Source: Candidatus Gastranaerophilales bacterium
GTDB lineage: Bacteria > Cyanobacteriota > Vampirovibrionia > Gastranaerophilales > Gastranaerophilaceae
Length of the DNA stretch: 39,951 bases
NCBI GenBank assembly: GCA_944325825.1
Contig: CALVBP010000016.1
Span: 1-39,951, forward strand
Direction of reading: 5' to 3'
The notes beneath the pieces were generated by a model that was not told the origin of the DNA, made no database searches, and saw only the letters and a list, made by a program, of their open reading frames with translations. Below, in pieces: positions 8,169 through 15,872 of the stretch (within the stretch, counting starts at the first letter, position 1; the number at the start of each line of letters is the position of its first letter). Made by a program: the position numbers and the translations under genes.

Positions 8169-8615
8169 ATGGATAAAAAGGTTATTTCTACAAACAGGAA
8201 AGCTTTTCATGACTTTTTGATTTTTGATAAATATGTCGCAGGGATAGTTTTAACCGGTACGGAAATAAAATCCATCCGCAAAGGTATGCTAAATCTAAAA
8301 GATAGTTTCGCAAAAATTGAAGACAATGAGGTTTTCTTATACAATATGCATATTTCACCGTATGAGCAGGGGAATAGGTTTAACCATAAACCTGACAGGG
8401 TGAGAAAACTTCTTTTGCAAAAAAAAGAAATAATGAAAATCTTAGCAAAAATTAAAAAAGAAGGGTACACAATTGTTCCTTTGGAATTGTTTTTAACCCA
8501 TGGTTTTGCTAAAATAGAATTGGGGTTAGCAAAAGGTAAAAAGATTTACGACAAGAGAGAATCTATTGCTAAAAAAACTTTGGACAGGGATATAGCAAGG
8601 CAAATGAAAAGGTGA
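8169..8615 (+). CDS. smpB: SsrA-binding protein SmpB
   Basis: SmpB partners tmRNA in trans-translation, rescuing stalled ribosomes. At 148 aa it has the usual length. Diagnostic blocks are [27 protein letters not shown] near the N-terminus, [30 protein letters not shown] in the middle and [18 protein letters not shown] near the end. The basic C-terminal tail (about residues 125-148) is the part that becomes helical in the decoding site in known SmpB proteins. A promoter reads straight into the ATG. A hypothetical gene begins 4 nt after the stop. Confidence 0.97.
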   Translation: MDKKVISTNRKAFHDFLIFDKYVAGIVLTGTEIKSIRKGMLNLKDSFAKIEDNEVFLYNMHISPYEQGNRFNHKPDRVRKLLLQKKEIMKILAKIKKEGYTIVPLELFLTHGFAKIELGLAKGKKIYDKRESIAKKTLDRDIARQMKR

Positions 8616-8619
8616 CGGG

Positions 8620-9267
8620 ATGTATAACAGAGATTCTATATTGAAGAGCTTAAATGCTGAAAATTATTATATCGACAGGCATTCTTTGGATTTATTTTTA
8701 GAAGATTGGAAAATTGAATCAATCTATGAAGATGAAGATGGTCTGGAATTCTATGATGATTTGTCTCTGGAAAAAATTAAAAAAGGGATTTCTTTAAAAG
8801 CTCAGGGATATAGCGATGAGCAAATTATAACTAAGCTTCAAAGAATGGAAGCTAAGGTTGAAAAGTCTGATGAACCCGTTCAGCCAATACTTGTTAAAGA
8901 TTACCTTGAAGGGGTAAATACAGAAATAGAACAGGGTGAAAGTTCTGTATCTTCTGAAGAAGAGCATATTGTAACGGATTTAACTCCTCAGGCTCAGTCA
9001 AATAAAAGCTTTACACTTGATGTTTCAAGCCAGACTCTTCAAATGCTTGCGGAAGCTGTGGCTAAAAAGATAAGTGATGATATTAAAAATTCCGATATGG
9101 CAAACAAATTAATTGAAGCCGGCGGATATAAAAGAGATAATGAAATTCTCGCCCAACAGGTTAAAGAATTATTAGAGCATAATAAAGAGCTCTCTCATCG
9201 TATTGAGCAGCTTGAGTCTACTTCTTCAAAAAGCTTCTGGAAACGTATCTGGGGACGTGGTAAATAG
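8620..9267 (+). CDS. Hypothetical protein, possible MerR-like N-terminus plus coiled coil
   Basis: A 215-aa protein that starts 4 nt after smpB and is probably co-transcribed with it. Residues about 17-72 (D-rich, with GLEFYDDLSLEKIKKGISL and GYSDEQIITKL) resemble the wing and helix pattern of MerR-type DNA-binding domains, where an aromatic G-x-x-x-Y element is followed by a G-(F/Y)-S-x-x-x-I motif. The middle is acidic and low in complexity. Residues about 165-205 look like a coiled coil ending in a basic tail (SFWKRIWGRGK). The MerR reading is tentative. ATG 8620 is preceded only by AAAAGGTGACGGG, a usable ribosome site. Confidence 0.7.
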   Translation: MYNRDSILKSLNAENYYIDRHSLDLFLEDWKIESIYEDEDGLEFYDDLSLEKIKKGISLKAQGYSDEQIITKLQRMEAKVEKSDEPVQPILVKDYLEGVNTEIEQGESSVSSEEEHIVTDLTPQAQSNKSFTLDVSSQTLQMLAEAVAKKISDDIKNSDMANKLIEAGGYKRDNEILAQQVKELLEHNKELSHRIEQLESTSSKSFWKRIWGRGK

Positions 9268-9322
9268 GGGTAAATTAATATGCAGAGGGGTAAATTATAT
9301 ACTCTTTTGAAGGCTTTTTAAG

Positions 9323-9817
9323 TTGAATTACACGGATTTTATACATAATTTAGATTCCAGACTGGAGTTATATTTTAAGGAACAAAAAAACTTTATTTGC
9401 TGCAAAAAACAATGTTCCGCCTGCTGTGAAAAAGGCGACTACCCTCTCTCGCAATACGAACTTGAATATTTAATGGAAGGTTATTCAAATCTTGAAACCT
9501 CTTTAAAAATTAAAGTTCAGGAGAATTTTAAAAAGTTCAAAAAAGGCGGCAAATGCCCGTTTTTAGTAGACAAAACCTGCTCTGTTTATAACTGGCGCCC
9601 GATTATATGCAGAGTTCACGGACTTGCGTATATTTGTCCTACAGGTGAAGCCAAACTCCCATACTGCGCAAATGAAGGTAAAAATTATTCAAAAGTTTAT
9701 TCTTCAAAAGAACTTTTTTGTGAACCGATAAAAGAGAATTTAGATACAAAAGAACTGCTTAAAGATTTTCCCGATGTTGTAATCAGAAATTTGTATGATT
9801 GGTTAAACTATAATTAG
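9323..9817 (+). CDS. YkgJ-type cysteine cluster protein
   Basis: The 164-aa product has the Cys arrangement of the YkgJ/CxxCxxCC family of putative zinc or iron chelators. CCKKQCSACC lies near residues 25-34, followed by CPFL..TCSVYNWRPIICRVHG and later C residues in ICPTGEAKLPYC. The biochemical role of the family is unclear. The start is a TTG at 9323: an in-frame stop lies just upstream and no ATG precedes the Cys cluster. GAAGG is 9 nt before it. It converges on purA with a 4-nt overlap of the two ends. Confidence 0.82.
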   Translation: MNYTDFIHNLDSRLELYFKEQKNFICCKKQCSACCEKGDYPLSQYELEYLMEGYSNLETSLKIKVQENFKKFKKGGKCPFLVDKTCSVYNWRPIICRVHGLAYICPTGEAKLPYCANEGKNYSKVYSSKELFCEPIKENLDTKELLKDFPDVVIRNLYDWLNYN

Positions 9818-11091
9818 TTCCGGATAATTGTCTGGTCTCTGTCAGGTCCGACAGAAACTATTCCTATCGGTGCTCCGATTAAGTCTTCAACCTTAGATAT
9901 AAACTTTTTAGTATTTTCAGGTAAATCTTCAAAGTTTCTTATTCCGCTAACGGAAGTCTTCCAGCCCGGAAGAGTTTCATATACCGGCTCAAGATATTTG
10001 TGTATGAATACGTCCGTCGGATATGTTGTATACACTTTATCATTTCTGCAGTCTTTATATGCAACGCAGACATTTATTTCGTCAAAAGTGTCAAAGACAT
10101 CAATTTTAGTAAGTGCAACCTTTGTAATTCCGCCAACCAGAACAGCATATTTCATTATTACTGCATCAAACCATCCGCATCTTCTCGGTCTGCCGGTTGT
10201 AACACCATATTCATGCCCGATTTCTTGAATTTTTTTACCGGTTTCATCTGTTAATTCCGTAACAAACGGACCTTCACCTACTCTTGTAACATAAGCTTTT
10301 GAAACACCTACAACCTCGTGTATCATGCAAGGCCCGTATCCGCTGCCTACAGCAGCCCCGCCTCCTATAGGGTTGGAACTGGTTACAAAAGGATATGTTC
10401 CGTAATCTATGTCCAGCATAACACCTTGCGCCCCCTCAAAAAGAATGGTTTTGTCGCTATACCTTCTAAGCATATCCTGCCATTCAAAACATACATACGG
10501 TTTAAAAAGTTCGGCATATTTTTCGCATAATGATATTATGCAGTCTTTTGTGTAGGGTTCAATTCCGTAAGCTTTTTCAAGAATTTTGTTTTTCAGAGGA
10601 AGAATCATATCTAATTTTTCATTAAGAGCTTCAAAAGAATATAGATCCTGTATCTTTAATACGGCTCTTGCTGCTTTATCAGCATAAGTCGGACCTATAC
10701 CTCGTTTTGTAGTACCAATTTTACCTTTCCCTGCGTTATTTTCGCTCCAACCATCCGCTTCAATATGGTATGGCAGTGTTATTGAGGCAAGCGGAGAAAT
10801 TTTAAGCCCCTTAAGATTTACACCCTGGCTTTTTAATATATTGATTTCTTTTTCAAAAGATTCCGGGTGAATAACTGTTCCGGCACCGATGAAACAAATT
10901 TTCCCCTCGTAAAGTATTCCGGATGGTATTAGATGAAATTTATAGGTTTCCCCGTGAGTTACGACGGTATGTCCGGCATTACAACCTCCCTGATAACGAA
11001 TAATCAAGTCGGACTGCTCTGCAAGTAAATCTGTAATTTTAGCCTTTCCTTCGTCTCCCCATTGTGCGCCTATTACTACTGTATTTTTCAT
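9814..11091 (-). CDS. purA: Adenylosuccinate synthetase
   Basis: It catalyses the GTP-dependent joining of IMP and aspartate, the first committed step to AMP. The 425-aa length fits the family. The N-terminus NTVVIGAQWGDEGKAKITD carries the phosphate-binding loop; GCNAGHTV, GTTKRGIGPTYADKAAR (IMP site) and VTTGRPRRCGWFD follow, and the C-terminal SVGPDRDQTI closes the enzyme. ATG 11091 is chosen because GGAG lies 9 nt upstream and the family starts here. It is transcribed with the 66-aa gene upstream, but a terminator lies between them. Confidence 0.97.
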   Translation of the reverse strand: MKNTVVIGAQWGDEGKAKITDLLAEQSDLIIRYQGGCNAGHTVVTHGETYKFHLIPSGILYEGKICFIGAGTVIHPESFEKEINILKSQGVNLKGLKISPLASITLPYHIEADGWSENNAGKGKIGTTKRGIGPTYADKAARAVLKIQDLYSFEALNEKLDMILPLKNKILEKAYGIEPYTKDCIISLCEKYAELFKPYVCFEWQDMLRRYSDKTILFEGAQGVMLDIDYGTYPFVTSSNPIGGGAAVGSGYGPCMIHEVVGVSKAYVTRVGEGPFVTELTDETGKKIQEIGHEYGVTTGRPRRCGWFDAVIMKYAVLVGGITKVALTKIDVFDTFDEINVCVAYKDCRNDKVYTTYPTDVFIHKYLEPVYETLPGWKTSVSGIRNFEDLPENTKKFISKVEDLIGAPIGIVSVGPDRDQTIIRN

Positions 11092-11109
11092 CTTTTTTCT
11101 CCAATTCCC

Positions 11110-11139
11110 GAAATAAAAAGCCGGATACAATCCGGCTTT
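11110..11139 (-). terminator. Terminator after the 66-aa gene
   Basis: AAAGCCGGAT (11117-11126), a 3-nt loop and ATCCGGCTTT (11130-11139) pair perfectly. On the minus strand the stem is followed by CTTTTTATTTC, a T-rich tail, so it ends transcription from the small gene just before purA. Confidence 0.85.
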
Positions 11140-11148
11140 CTTATGTTA

Positions 11149-11349
11149 TTAACCGTTATTCTGGCTTTGTTTTGCTTTTGCTTGCTTAGCCTGTACATCC
11201 AGCATCGAATTATGTGCCATCATATACACCGAACAAATTTTGTAATTCCTTAGATACCAGGCACAGTTTTCCTGCATACATACAATTTCTACCTGGGATC
11301 CAACGCTCATAAGAGGGCATAAAGGTATTGTTTTTTCTTGTGGTGCCAT
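11149..11349 (-). CDS. Small Cys-containing protein (66 aa)
   Basis: I do not recognise a named family. The protein has four Cys in the pattern CPLMS...CMQENCAWY...CSVY, with Q/K/A-rich C-terminus. The C-x4-C-A-W-(Y/W) motif recalls small proteins found across anaerobes that may bind metal, but this is from memory and not decisive. AGGAG lies 7 nt before the ATG, and a strong terminator follows the stop, which together support a real gene. Its stop-to-start context with the NfnA-like gene (10 nt apart) suggests one operon. Confidence 0.78.
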   Translation of the reverse strand: MAPQEKTIPLCPLMSVGSQVEIVCMQENCAWYLRNYKICSVYMMAHNSMLDVQAKQAKAKQSQNNG

Positions 11350-11359
11350 TATTTATCTC

Positions 11360-12202
11360 CTATATTCTATCAGCCATTTTAAATAAGTTACAGTTTTCGT
11401 CACGTTTCAGTTCCTGATCTTTATAAATTTTACTTCTGTTAATAACCTCATCAAAATCTATTAGATGAGCATTGAAGTCAGGTCCGTCAACACAAGCAAA
11501 TTTTGTCTCTCCGCCAACTGTTACCCTGCAGGCTCCGCACATGCCTGTACCGTCAACCATAATCGGGTTCATGCTGGCTTCCGTATAAATTTCTTTATCT
11601 CGTGTCATTTCTGCAACAGCTCTCATCATAGGCATCGGGCCTACTGCAATTGCATAATCCACTTTTTCTGTATTAATAATTTTTTCTAAAACATTTGTAA
11701 CAAACCCTTTTTCTCCGAGGGTTCCGTCATCTGTTGTAATAAAAAGCTCATTACAAGCATCTTTCATTTTATCTGCCCAGAAAATAAGTTCTTTTGTTTT
11801 GGCGCCCATTACCATGTAAACCTTATTGCCGGCTTCTTTAAAAGCTTTTGCAATCAAATAGCAAGGTGCAGCCCCGTAACCGCCTGCAAGGCATACAACG
11901 GTTCCGTATTTTTTAATATGTGTTGGCTGACCTAAAGGCCCTACAATATCAACAAGTTCGTCTCCTTCATTCAGTTCGGCGAGTTTTTCTGTTGAATAAC
12001 CGACTGCCATGAAAACAATTGTAAGAGCTCCGGTTTCTTTATTAATGTCTGCAATTGTCAGAGGAACTCTTTCACCATTTTCTTCAGCCCTAAAAATTAT
12101 AAACTGGCCGGCTCTAGCGTTCCTTACAACGTAAGGAGCCTCAATAATCATTTCATATTGATTAGGACAAAGTTCTTTTTTTGATAATATTTTGTAGCCC
12201 AT
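11360..12202 (-). CDS. Ferredoxin-NADP reductase subunit alpha (NfnA/SudB-like)
   Basis: The 280-aa flavoprotein matches the alpha subunit of NADH-dependent NADP:ferredoxin oxidoreductase (electron-bifurcating Nfn, also called sulfide dehydrogenase SudB). The FAD domain has RVPLTIADINKETGALTIVF; the NAD(P) domain has CLAGGYGAAPCY and AVGPMPMMRAV. Near residues 214-232, GTGMCGACRVTV followed by ETKFACVDGP supplies the [2Fe-2S] cysteines. The beta subunit (a GltD-like flavoprotein), usually next door, is absent from this window. GAGGGG lies upstream. An extended -10 box (TGGTATGAT) is at 12230-12238. Confidence 0.88.
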   Translation of the reverse strand: MGYKILSKKELCPNQYEMIIEAPYVVRNARAGQFIIFRAEENGERVPLTIADINKETGALTIVFMAVGYSTEKLAELNEGDELVDIVGPLGQPTHIKKYGTVVCLAGGYGAAPCYLIAKAFKEAGNKVYMVMGAKTKELIFWADKMKDACNELFITTDDGTLGEKGFVTNVLEKIINTEKVDYAIAVGPMPMMRAVAEMTRDKEIYTEASMNPIMVDGTGMCGACRVTVGGETKFACVDGPDFNAHLIDFDEVINRSKIYKDQELKRDENCNLFKMADRI

Positions 12203-12229
12203 TATAACAGCCCCTCTTTTACTCTTAAT

Positions 12230-12238
12230 ATCATACCA
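12230..12238 (-). promoter_or_regulatory. Extended -10 element for the NfnA-like gene
   Basis: The minus strand reads TGGTATGAT, 27 nt upstream of the gene start, with GAGGGG in between. Confidence 0.4.
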
Positions 12239-12265
12239 TAATATTTAAAAAATACATACTACTAA

Positions 12266-12475
12266 TTAATTTCTATTAAGCATTTTTGAATAAACTTCCA
12301 CAAAATATTCTATTGAGCGGTTATGTTTAAGTTCTGCGCTTTTAGGGAAAAAACATCCCGGTATTTCACCTCTTTCTCTGTGAGAACGAACACACTCACA
12401 GCATATGCCGCGTTTCTGGCATGTGGTAGATGAGCATGTACATTCAACTAAATTTTCATCTTTTTTACATTCCAT
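12266..12475 (-). CDS. Small Cys-rich protein (DUF6485-like)
   Basis: The 69-aa product has eight Cys, arranged C..C-x-C....C....CC-x-C and a final GCFFP (MECKKDENLVECTCSST, then GICCECVRSHRERGEIPGCF). It looks like the DUF6485 family of small cysteine-rich proteins of unknown function, probably metal-binding. The start at 12475 is favoured over an upstream one by AAAGGGG 6 nt before it; the gene then begins 14 nt after the end of queH, in the same direction. Confidence 0.8.
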   Translation of the reverse strand: MECKKDENLVECTCSSTTCQKRGICCECVRSHRERGEIPGCFFPKSAELKHNRSIEYFVEVYSKMLNRN

Positions 12476-12488
12476 ACTAACCCCTTTC

Positions 12489-13055
12489 TTATTCTGTTTG
12501 TTTTTCTGGGCGTTTTGCAAATTCACATCCACAGTAGTTTTGGCGATAAATTTTTAATTCTTTTGAAAGATTATTAGTCTTTAAAAAACCGTCTTTTTTC
12601 TTAAAATCAAGCGGTAAATATTTTATTCCTTGAGAGTTGGCAACATCTTCCCCGATTGATGAAATTTTTTGAAAGTTCTTATGAGGACTTATAACAAGTG
12701 ATGTGGTAAACAAATCTATCCCGAGTTCTTTAGCTTTTTTCGATGCTTTATTCAGACGGAGACCAAAGCACTTATCGCAGCGTTTCCCTCTTTCCGGCTC
12801 ATTCTCAAGTCCTGTTACGAAGTCTAAGTACTCTTGATGGTCGTATGGTTCTACAATAAGTTCAACTCCGAAGTGTTCACAAACGGTTTTTTGAGCATTT
12901 AGTCTCCGTTTAAACTCTTCTTCTGTATCAAGATTCGGGTTGCAAAAATATACAACAGGAGAGTACCCCGATTCTTTTAAAAAAGAAATGGGATACCCTG
13001 AACAAATTCCGCAGCAAGCATGTAAAAGTATTTTATCAGTTTGTTTTTGCCCCAT
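12489..13055 (-). CDS. queH: Epoxyqueuosine reductase QueH
   Basis: QueH performs the last step of queuosine synthesis, reducing epoxyqueuosine in tRNA to queuosine, and is the non-cobalamin alternative to QueG. The 188-aa product has the family motifs: LLHACCGICSGYP at residues 9-21, the RCDKCFGLRL block near residue 91 and YCGCEFA near residue 174; these cysteines bind the iron-sulfur cluster and a mononuclear iron in the studied enzyme. It overlaps the 3' end of the VKOR-DsbA gene by 20 nt, so translation may be coupled. Confidence 0.93.
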   Translation of the reverse strand: MGQKQTDKILLHACCGICSGYPISFLKESGYSPVVYFCNPNLDTEEEFKRRLNAQKTVCEHFGVELIVEPYDHQEYLDFVTGLENEPERGKRCDKCFGLRLNKASKKAKELGIDLFTTSLVISPHKNFQKISSIGEDVANSQGIKYLPLDFKKKDGFLKTNNLSKELKIYRQNYCGCEFAKRPEKQTE

Positions 13056-14223
13056 GTTTTATTAATATTTCCTTCAGCTCATAATAAGGTTTTACACCAA
13101 CAATCTTTTCACCGTTGATATACATTGTAGGTGTGGCATCAATTTCCAATGCAGAACCTTTTTGAATTTCGTTATCCAATTCCTTTGTCATTTCTTGTGA
13201 TTCAAAATCTTTAATAAATTTATCTCTGTTAAACCCAAGCTGATCGGCAAGTTTTACCATATCTTTCATTTTCTTAGGCTGGTTTTCGTATAAAAGAGAA
13301 CTCATTTCCCAGTAGTTACCCTGTTTTGCGGCAGCAAGAGCTCCTCTGGACATAAAACAGGCATCCGGATGCATATTTACATTTATATAAGGGTTGCATT
13401 CTCTGTCAAACGGGAAATTGTGATGGATAATTTTTAAGTTGGAAAAATCCTTTGCTGCCTGATGAAGCATGATGTTATGTATATAGCATAAAGGACAAAC
13501 ATAATCCGAATACAATTCTATTACTACACTTCCGTTTTCAGAGCCGAGTAGGTTACCTTTAACTCTGTATGGATTATATTTGATTTTTCTGTATTTTAAA
13601 ATAGCTCTTGATTTCTTAACATGCGGTACAAAATTTAGTGTAATTCCGCTGTATGCAAGGAATGCTAGCGAGGCGATAAGAAGTACAAGAAAAGTTTTAA
13701 AATATTTTTTTGCACCGTCTATAAAATCAAAGAACGTGGTTTTAAAGTCGGCAACAATATTCTTAAACAAACCCTTTGCGGATATTACAGCTATTAAAAG
13801 GTCTATAAAATAAGTTACAAAGCACAATATACAAAGTTTGTGAATTTTAAATAAACTTATACTTGCAAGAATAATGGAACATACAAAAGCAATACTGCTT
13901 AAAAAAGTTATATAGGCTCCGGGCTCTTTAAAAACTTCTAAGAATTTCAGAAATTTAATATTTTTTAGCTTATCAACCATGCTTAAAAACAAAACAAGTA
14001 AATAGAAAAATATACCCCAATATGCAAGCGGGATTCCTAAAAACTGCGAAGTTGAAGTTCTTGCAGCACCGTCACAGTCTATAAAATCGTTTATTGAACA
14101 GAAGCTTGAAAGAGCATATTTGTCATAATTTGCCGAATAATATATAAAAGCAAGTTCTATTGACAGGGCAAGTCCTATAAATGCCAGGATTTGTATTGCA
14201 ATTTTTATCTTATCTGTTTTCAT
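13036..14223 (-). CDS. VKOR-DsbA fusion, membrane thiol oxidase
   Basis: The 395-aa protein would make disulfide bonds in exported proteins and pass the electrons to quinone. The N-terminal half is a vitamin K epoxide reductase domain with about five membrane segments: FCSINDFIDCDG near residues 41-52 supplies the loop cysteines, QFLGIPLAYWG the conserved Ser/Gly-type segment, and CILC near residues 131-134 the active site. The C-terminal half is a DsbA-like thioredoxin fold with CPLC and the cis-Pro element DATPTMYINGEKIVG. This fusion is well known in cyanobacteria and their relatives. The ATG follows GGGAGTTGGGTTA. Confidence 0.92.
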   Translation of the reverse strand: MKTDKIKIAIQILAFIGLALSIELAFIYYSANYDKYALSSFCSINDFIDCDGAARTSTSQFLGIPLAYWGIFFYLLVLFLSMVDKLKNIKFLKFLEVFKEPGAYITFLSSIAFVCSIILASISLFKIHKLCILCFVTYFIDLLIAVISAKGLFKNIVADFKTTFFDFIDGAKKYFKTFLVLLIASLAFLAYSGITLNFVPHVKKSRAILKYRKIKYNPYRVKGNLLGSENGSVVIELYSDYVCPLCYIHNIMLHQAAKDFSNLKIIHHNFPFDRECNPYINVNMHPDACFMSRGALAAAKQGNYWEMSSLLYENQPKKMKDMVKLADQLGFNRDKFIKDFESQEMTKELDNEIQKGSALEIDATPTMYINGEKIVGVKPYYELKEILIKHGAKTN

Positions 14224-14642
14224 TAACCCAACTCCCTTATTTTGTCCGGTCTATAAACCAATTCTAATATATCACAATATTTTTTCAATATTATAAATAC
14301 CAGGCTGTTCTAGTTCTTATGTTCTAACCGGAAATATCAGGAATAGAATTTTTGTTAAGATATGTTAACAAAATCATACGTTCTCATGATTTTATTTAAA
14401 AAATATACTGCTAATATATACCTATACTCCTTAAAAAACGACGATACACATATCCCTAATCAACAGCTATGCACGATATTCGTTCATAGCTTTTTCTTTG
14501 GGATAAATCTGTAGGTCAAAATAATAAAATAAAAAGAGCGAAATTTATCAAAAGACTGAGTTTGTAAAACTTTTGTAACAATTTTTATATAAAAGTCAAT
14601 TTTAAACAGCCTGATGTTTTATACTAGTTGGGTAGAAGTGTT
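14224..14642. other. Intergenic region with a nested hairpin
   Basis: 419 nt between the divergently transcribed VKOR-DsbA gene and the 14643 gene, with no coding sequence I can support. It includes a two-level dyad: outer TATCCC (14451-14456) with GGGATA (14500-14505), and inner AGCTATG (14465-14471) with CATAGCT (14485-14491) followed by five T. A possible -10 box (TATACT, 14620-14625) precedes the 14643 gene. Confidence 0.6.
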
Positions 14643-15245
14643 ATGAAAATACAGCCGGAATATAATAATGTAGCAATGACCGGTAAAGGCTGGTCATCTT
14701 TTAAGAACAGTATCAAACAAAAAATTATTGATGCTGTACCCCAAGCTACTATTAAAGACGGGGCAAAGAGAATAGAAAGATGGAAAACTGTTGATGAAAA
14801 AATTTCCAAACCGGCAGAAAATCGTTTAATAATGGGTGCGACAGCTCTTGTTACCCAGCCGGTGATTGATTATAACAATCACAAAGTAGATGAAGAAACA
14901 CGCAGGGTTTCAAGGAACAGAACAATTGCAAAGATTTTAGCAGGTACCGGAGTAGGGATAGTTGTCAGAGGTTCCTGTTACAAGCTTGTAAACAAGATGA
15001 CTGATATTAACGGCAAGGGGAAGTACAGCAAAGCTCTTATACCTAAATCATATATAGGTAAATTTTCTAAAACCGTAAAATTTTTAAGAAATTACAAAAG
15101 TGCACTTTCTACCGGCATGGCAATTCTTGCTATGTGTGTAACAAACTTTGCTATTGATGCGCCGCTTACCGTTTATTTGACCAATAAATTTAATGCAATG
15201 ACAGATCCGTCTAAATCAAAGAATAAGGAGGGTAATAATGGCTAA
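14643..15245 (+). CDS. Hypothetical membrane-associated protein
   Basis: No family recognised. The 200-aa product starts MKIQPEYNNVAMTGKGW and is basic. Two hydrophobic stretches (around residues 92-107, with ILAGTGVGIVV, and 155-180, with GMAILAMCVTNFAIDAPLTVYL) suggest membrane association. A TTG five codons upstream is in frame, but ATG 14643 is preferred. It overlaps the next gene by 8 nt, and both have the same general character, so they are likely translated together. Confidence 0.75.
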   Translation: MKIQPEYNNVAMTGKGWSSFKNSIKQKIIDAVPQATIKDGAKRIERWKTVDEKISKPAENRLIMGATALVTQPVIDYNNHKVDEETRRVSRNRTIAKILAGTGVGIVVRGSCYKLVNKMTDINGKGKYSKALIPKSYIGKFSKTVKFLRNYKSALSTGMAILAMCVTNFAIDAPLTVYLTNKFNAMTDPSKSKNKEGNNG

Positions 15246-15822
15246 ATTCCCTCAAAATATTCTTAAATGGGTTGCGGATAACTTCCACAAGGATGCTTCT
15301 AAAATGCTTATTTGGACCGGAGTTGCAGGATGGGGGCTGTCATCTCTTGCACAAATTTGCGGTATTGCATTTAATAAAAAGATATCCAAAGAACAAAAAA
15401 GCTTTTTAATCCCGCAGGAAATAGCAGATGCCTGTGTTAATGTAGGTTCCTTTTTCTTAATTACTCAAAGCGTAAAATCCCTTGTTGCAAAACTGTTTAA
15501 AACAGGAAAATTTGCTCCTGCTTCAGTAAGAAACTATCTTCAAAAAAATAAAAAACTCTACGGAGATAAAGTCGGGAAGCTTGATTTTAGTCTTGATAAA
15601 GTCTTAAAAAAACATAACGATTTTCCCGAAGACAGCTACTATGCCTGCAAAAATTTCTACACGGCACTTGCAACGGTAGGAGCCGGAGTTCTTTCTTCCA
15701 ATATAGTTACACCTCTTATAAGAAACTATAGTGCGTCAAAGATGCAAAAAACATATCTTGATAAAACTAATACTCAGAGCACAGTTAACCCTTATAAAAC
15801 TTCTTCCGGAATGAAAATATAG
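15238..15822 (+). CDS. Hypothetical membrane-associated protein, partner of the 14643 gene
   Basis: The 194-aa product is not recognised. It has hydrophobic segments near residues 20-42 (MLIWTGVAGWGLSSLAQICGI region), 64-80 and 142-160, and a Lys-rich middle. The ATG overlaps the end of the previous gene, and AAGGAGGG lies 8 nt before it, so translation is probably coupled. The pair may form a membrane complex, which is inference only. Confidence 0.78.
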   Translation: MAKFPQNILKWVADNFHKDASKMLIWTGVAGWGLSSLAQICGIAFNKKISKEQKSFLIPQEIADACVNVGSFFLITQSVKSLVAKLFKTGKFAPASVRNYLQKNKKLYGDKVGKLDFSLDKVLKKHNDFPEDSYYACKNFYTALATVGAGVLSSNIVTPLIRNYSASKMQKTYLDKTNTQSTVNPYKTSSGMKI

Positions 15823-15872
15823 TTTGATAAAACAGGAAAATTAGGCTAAAATTATTTGGGAGGGTTTTTATA

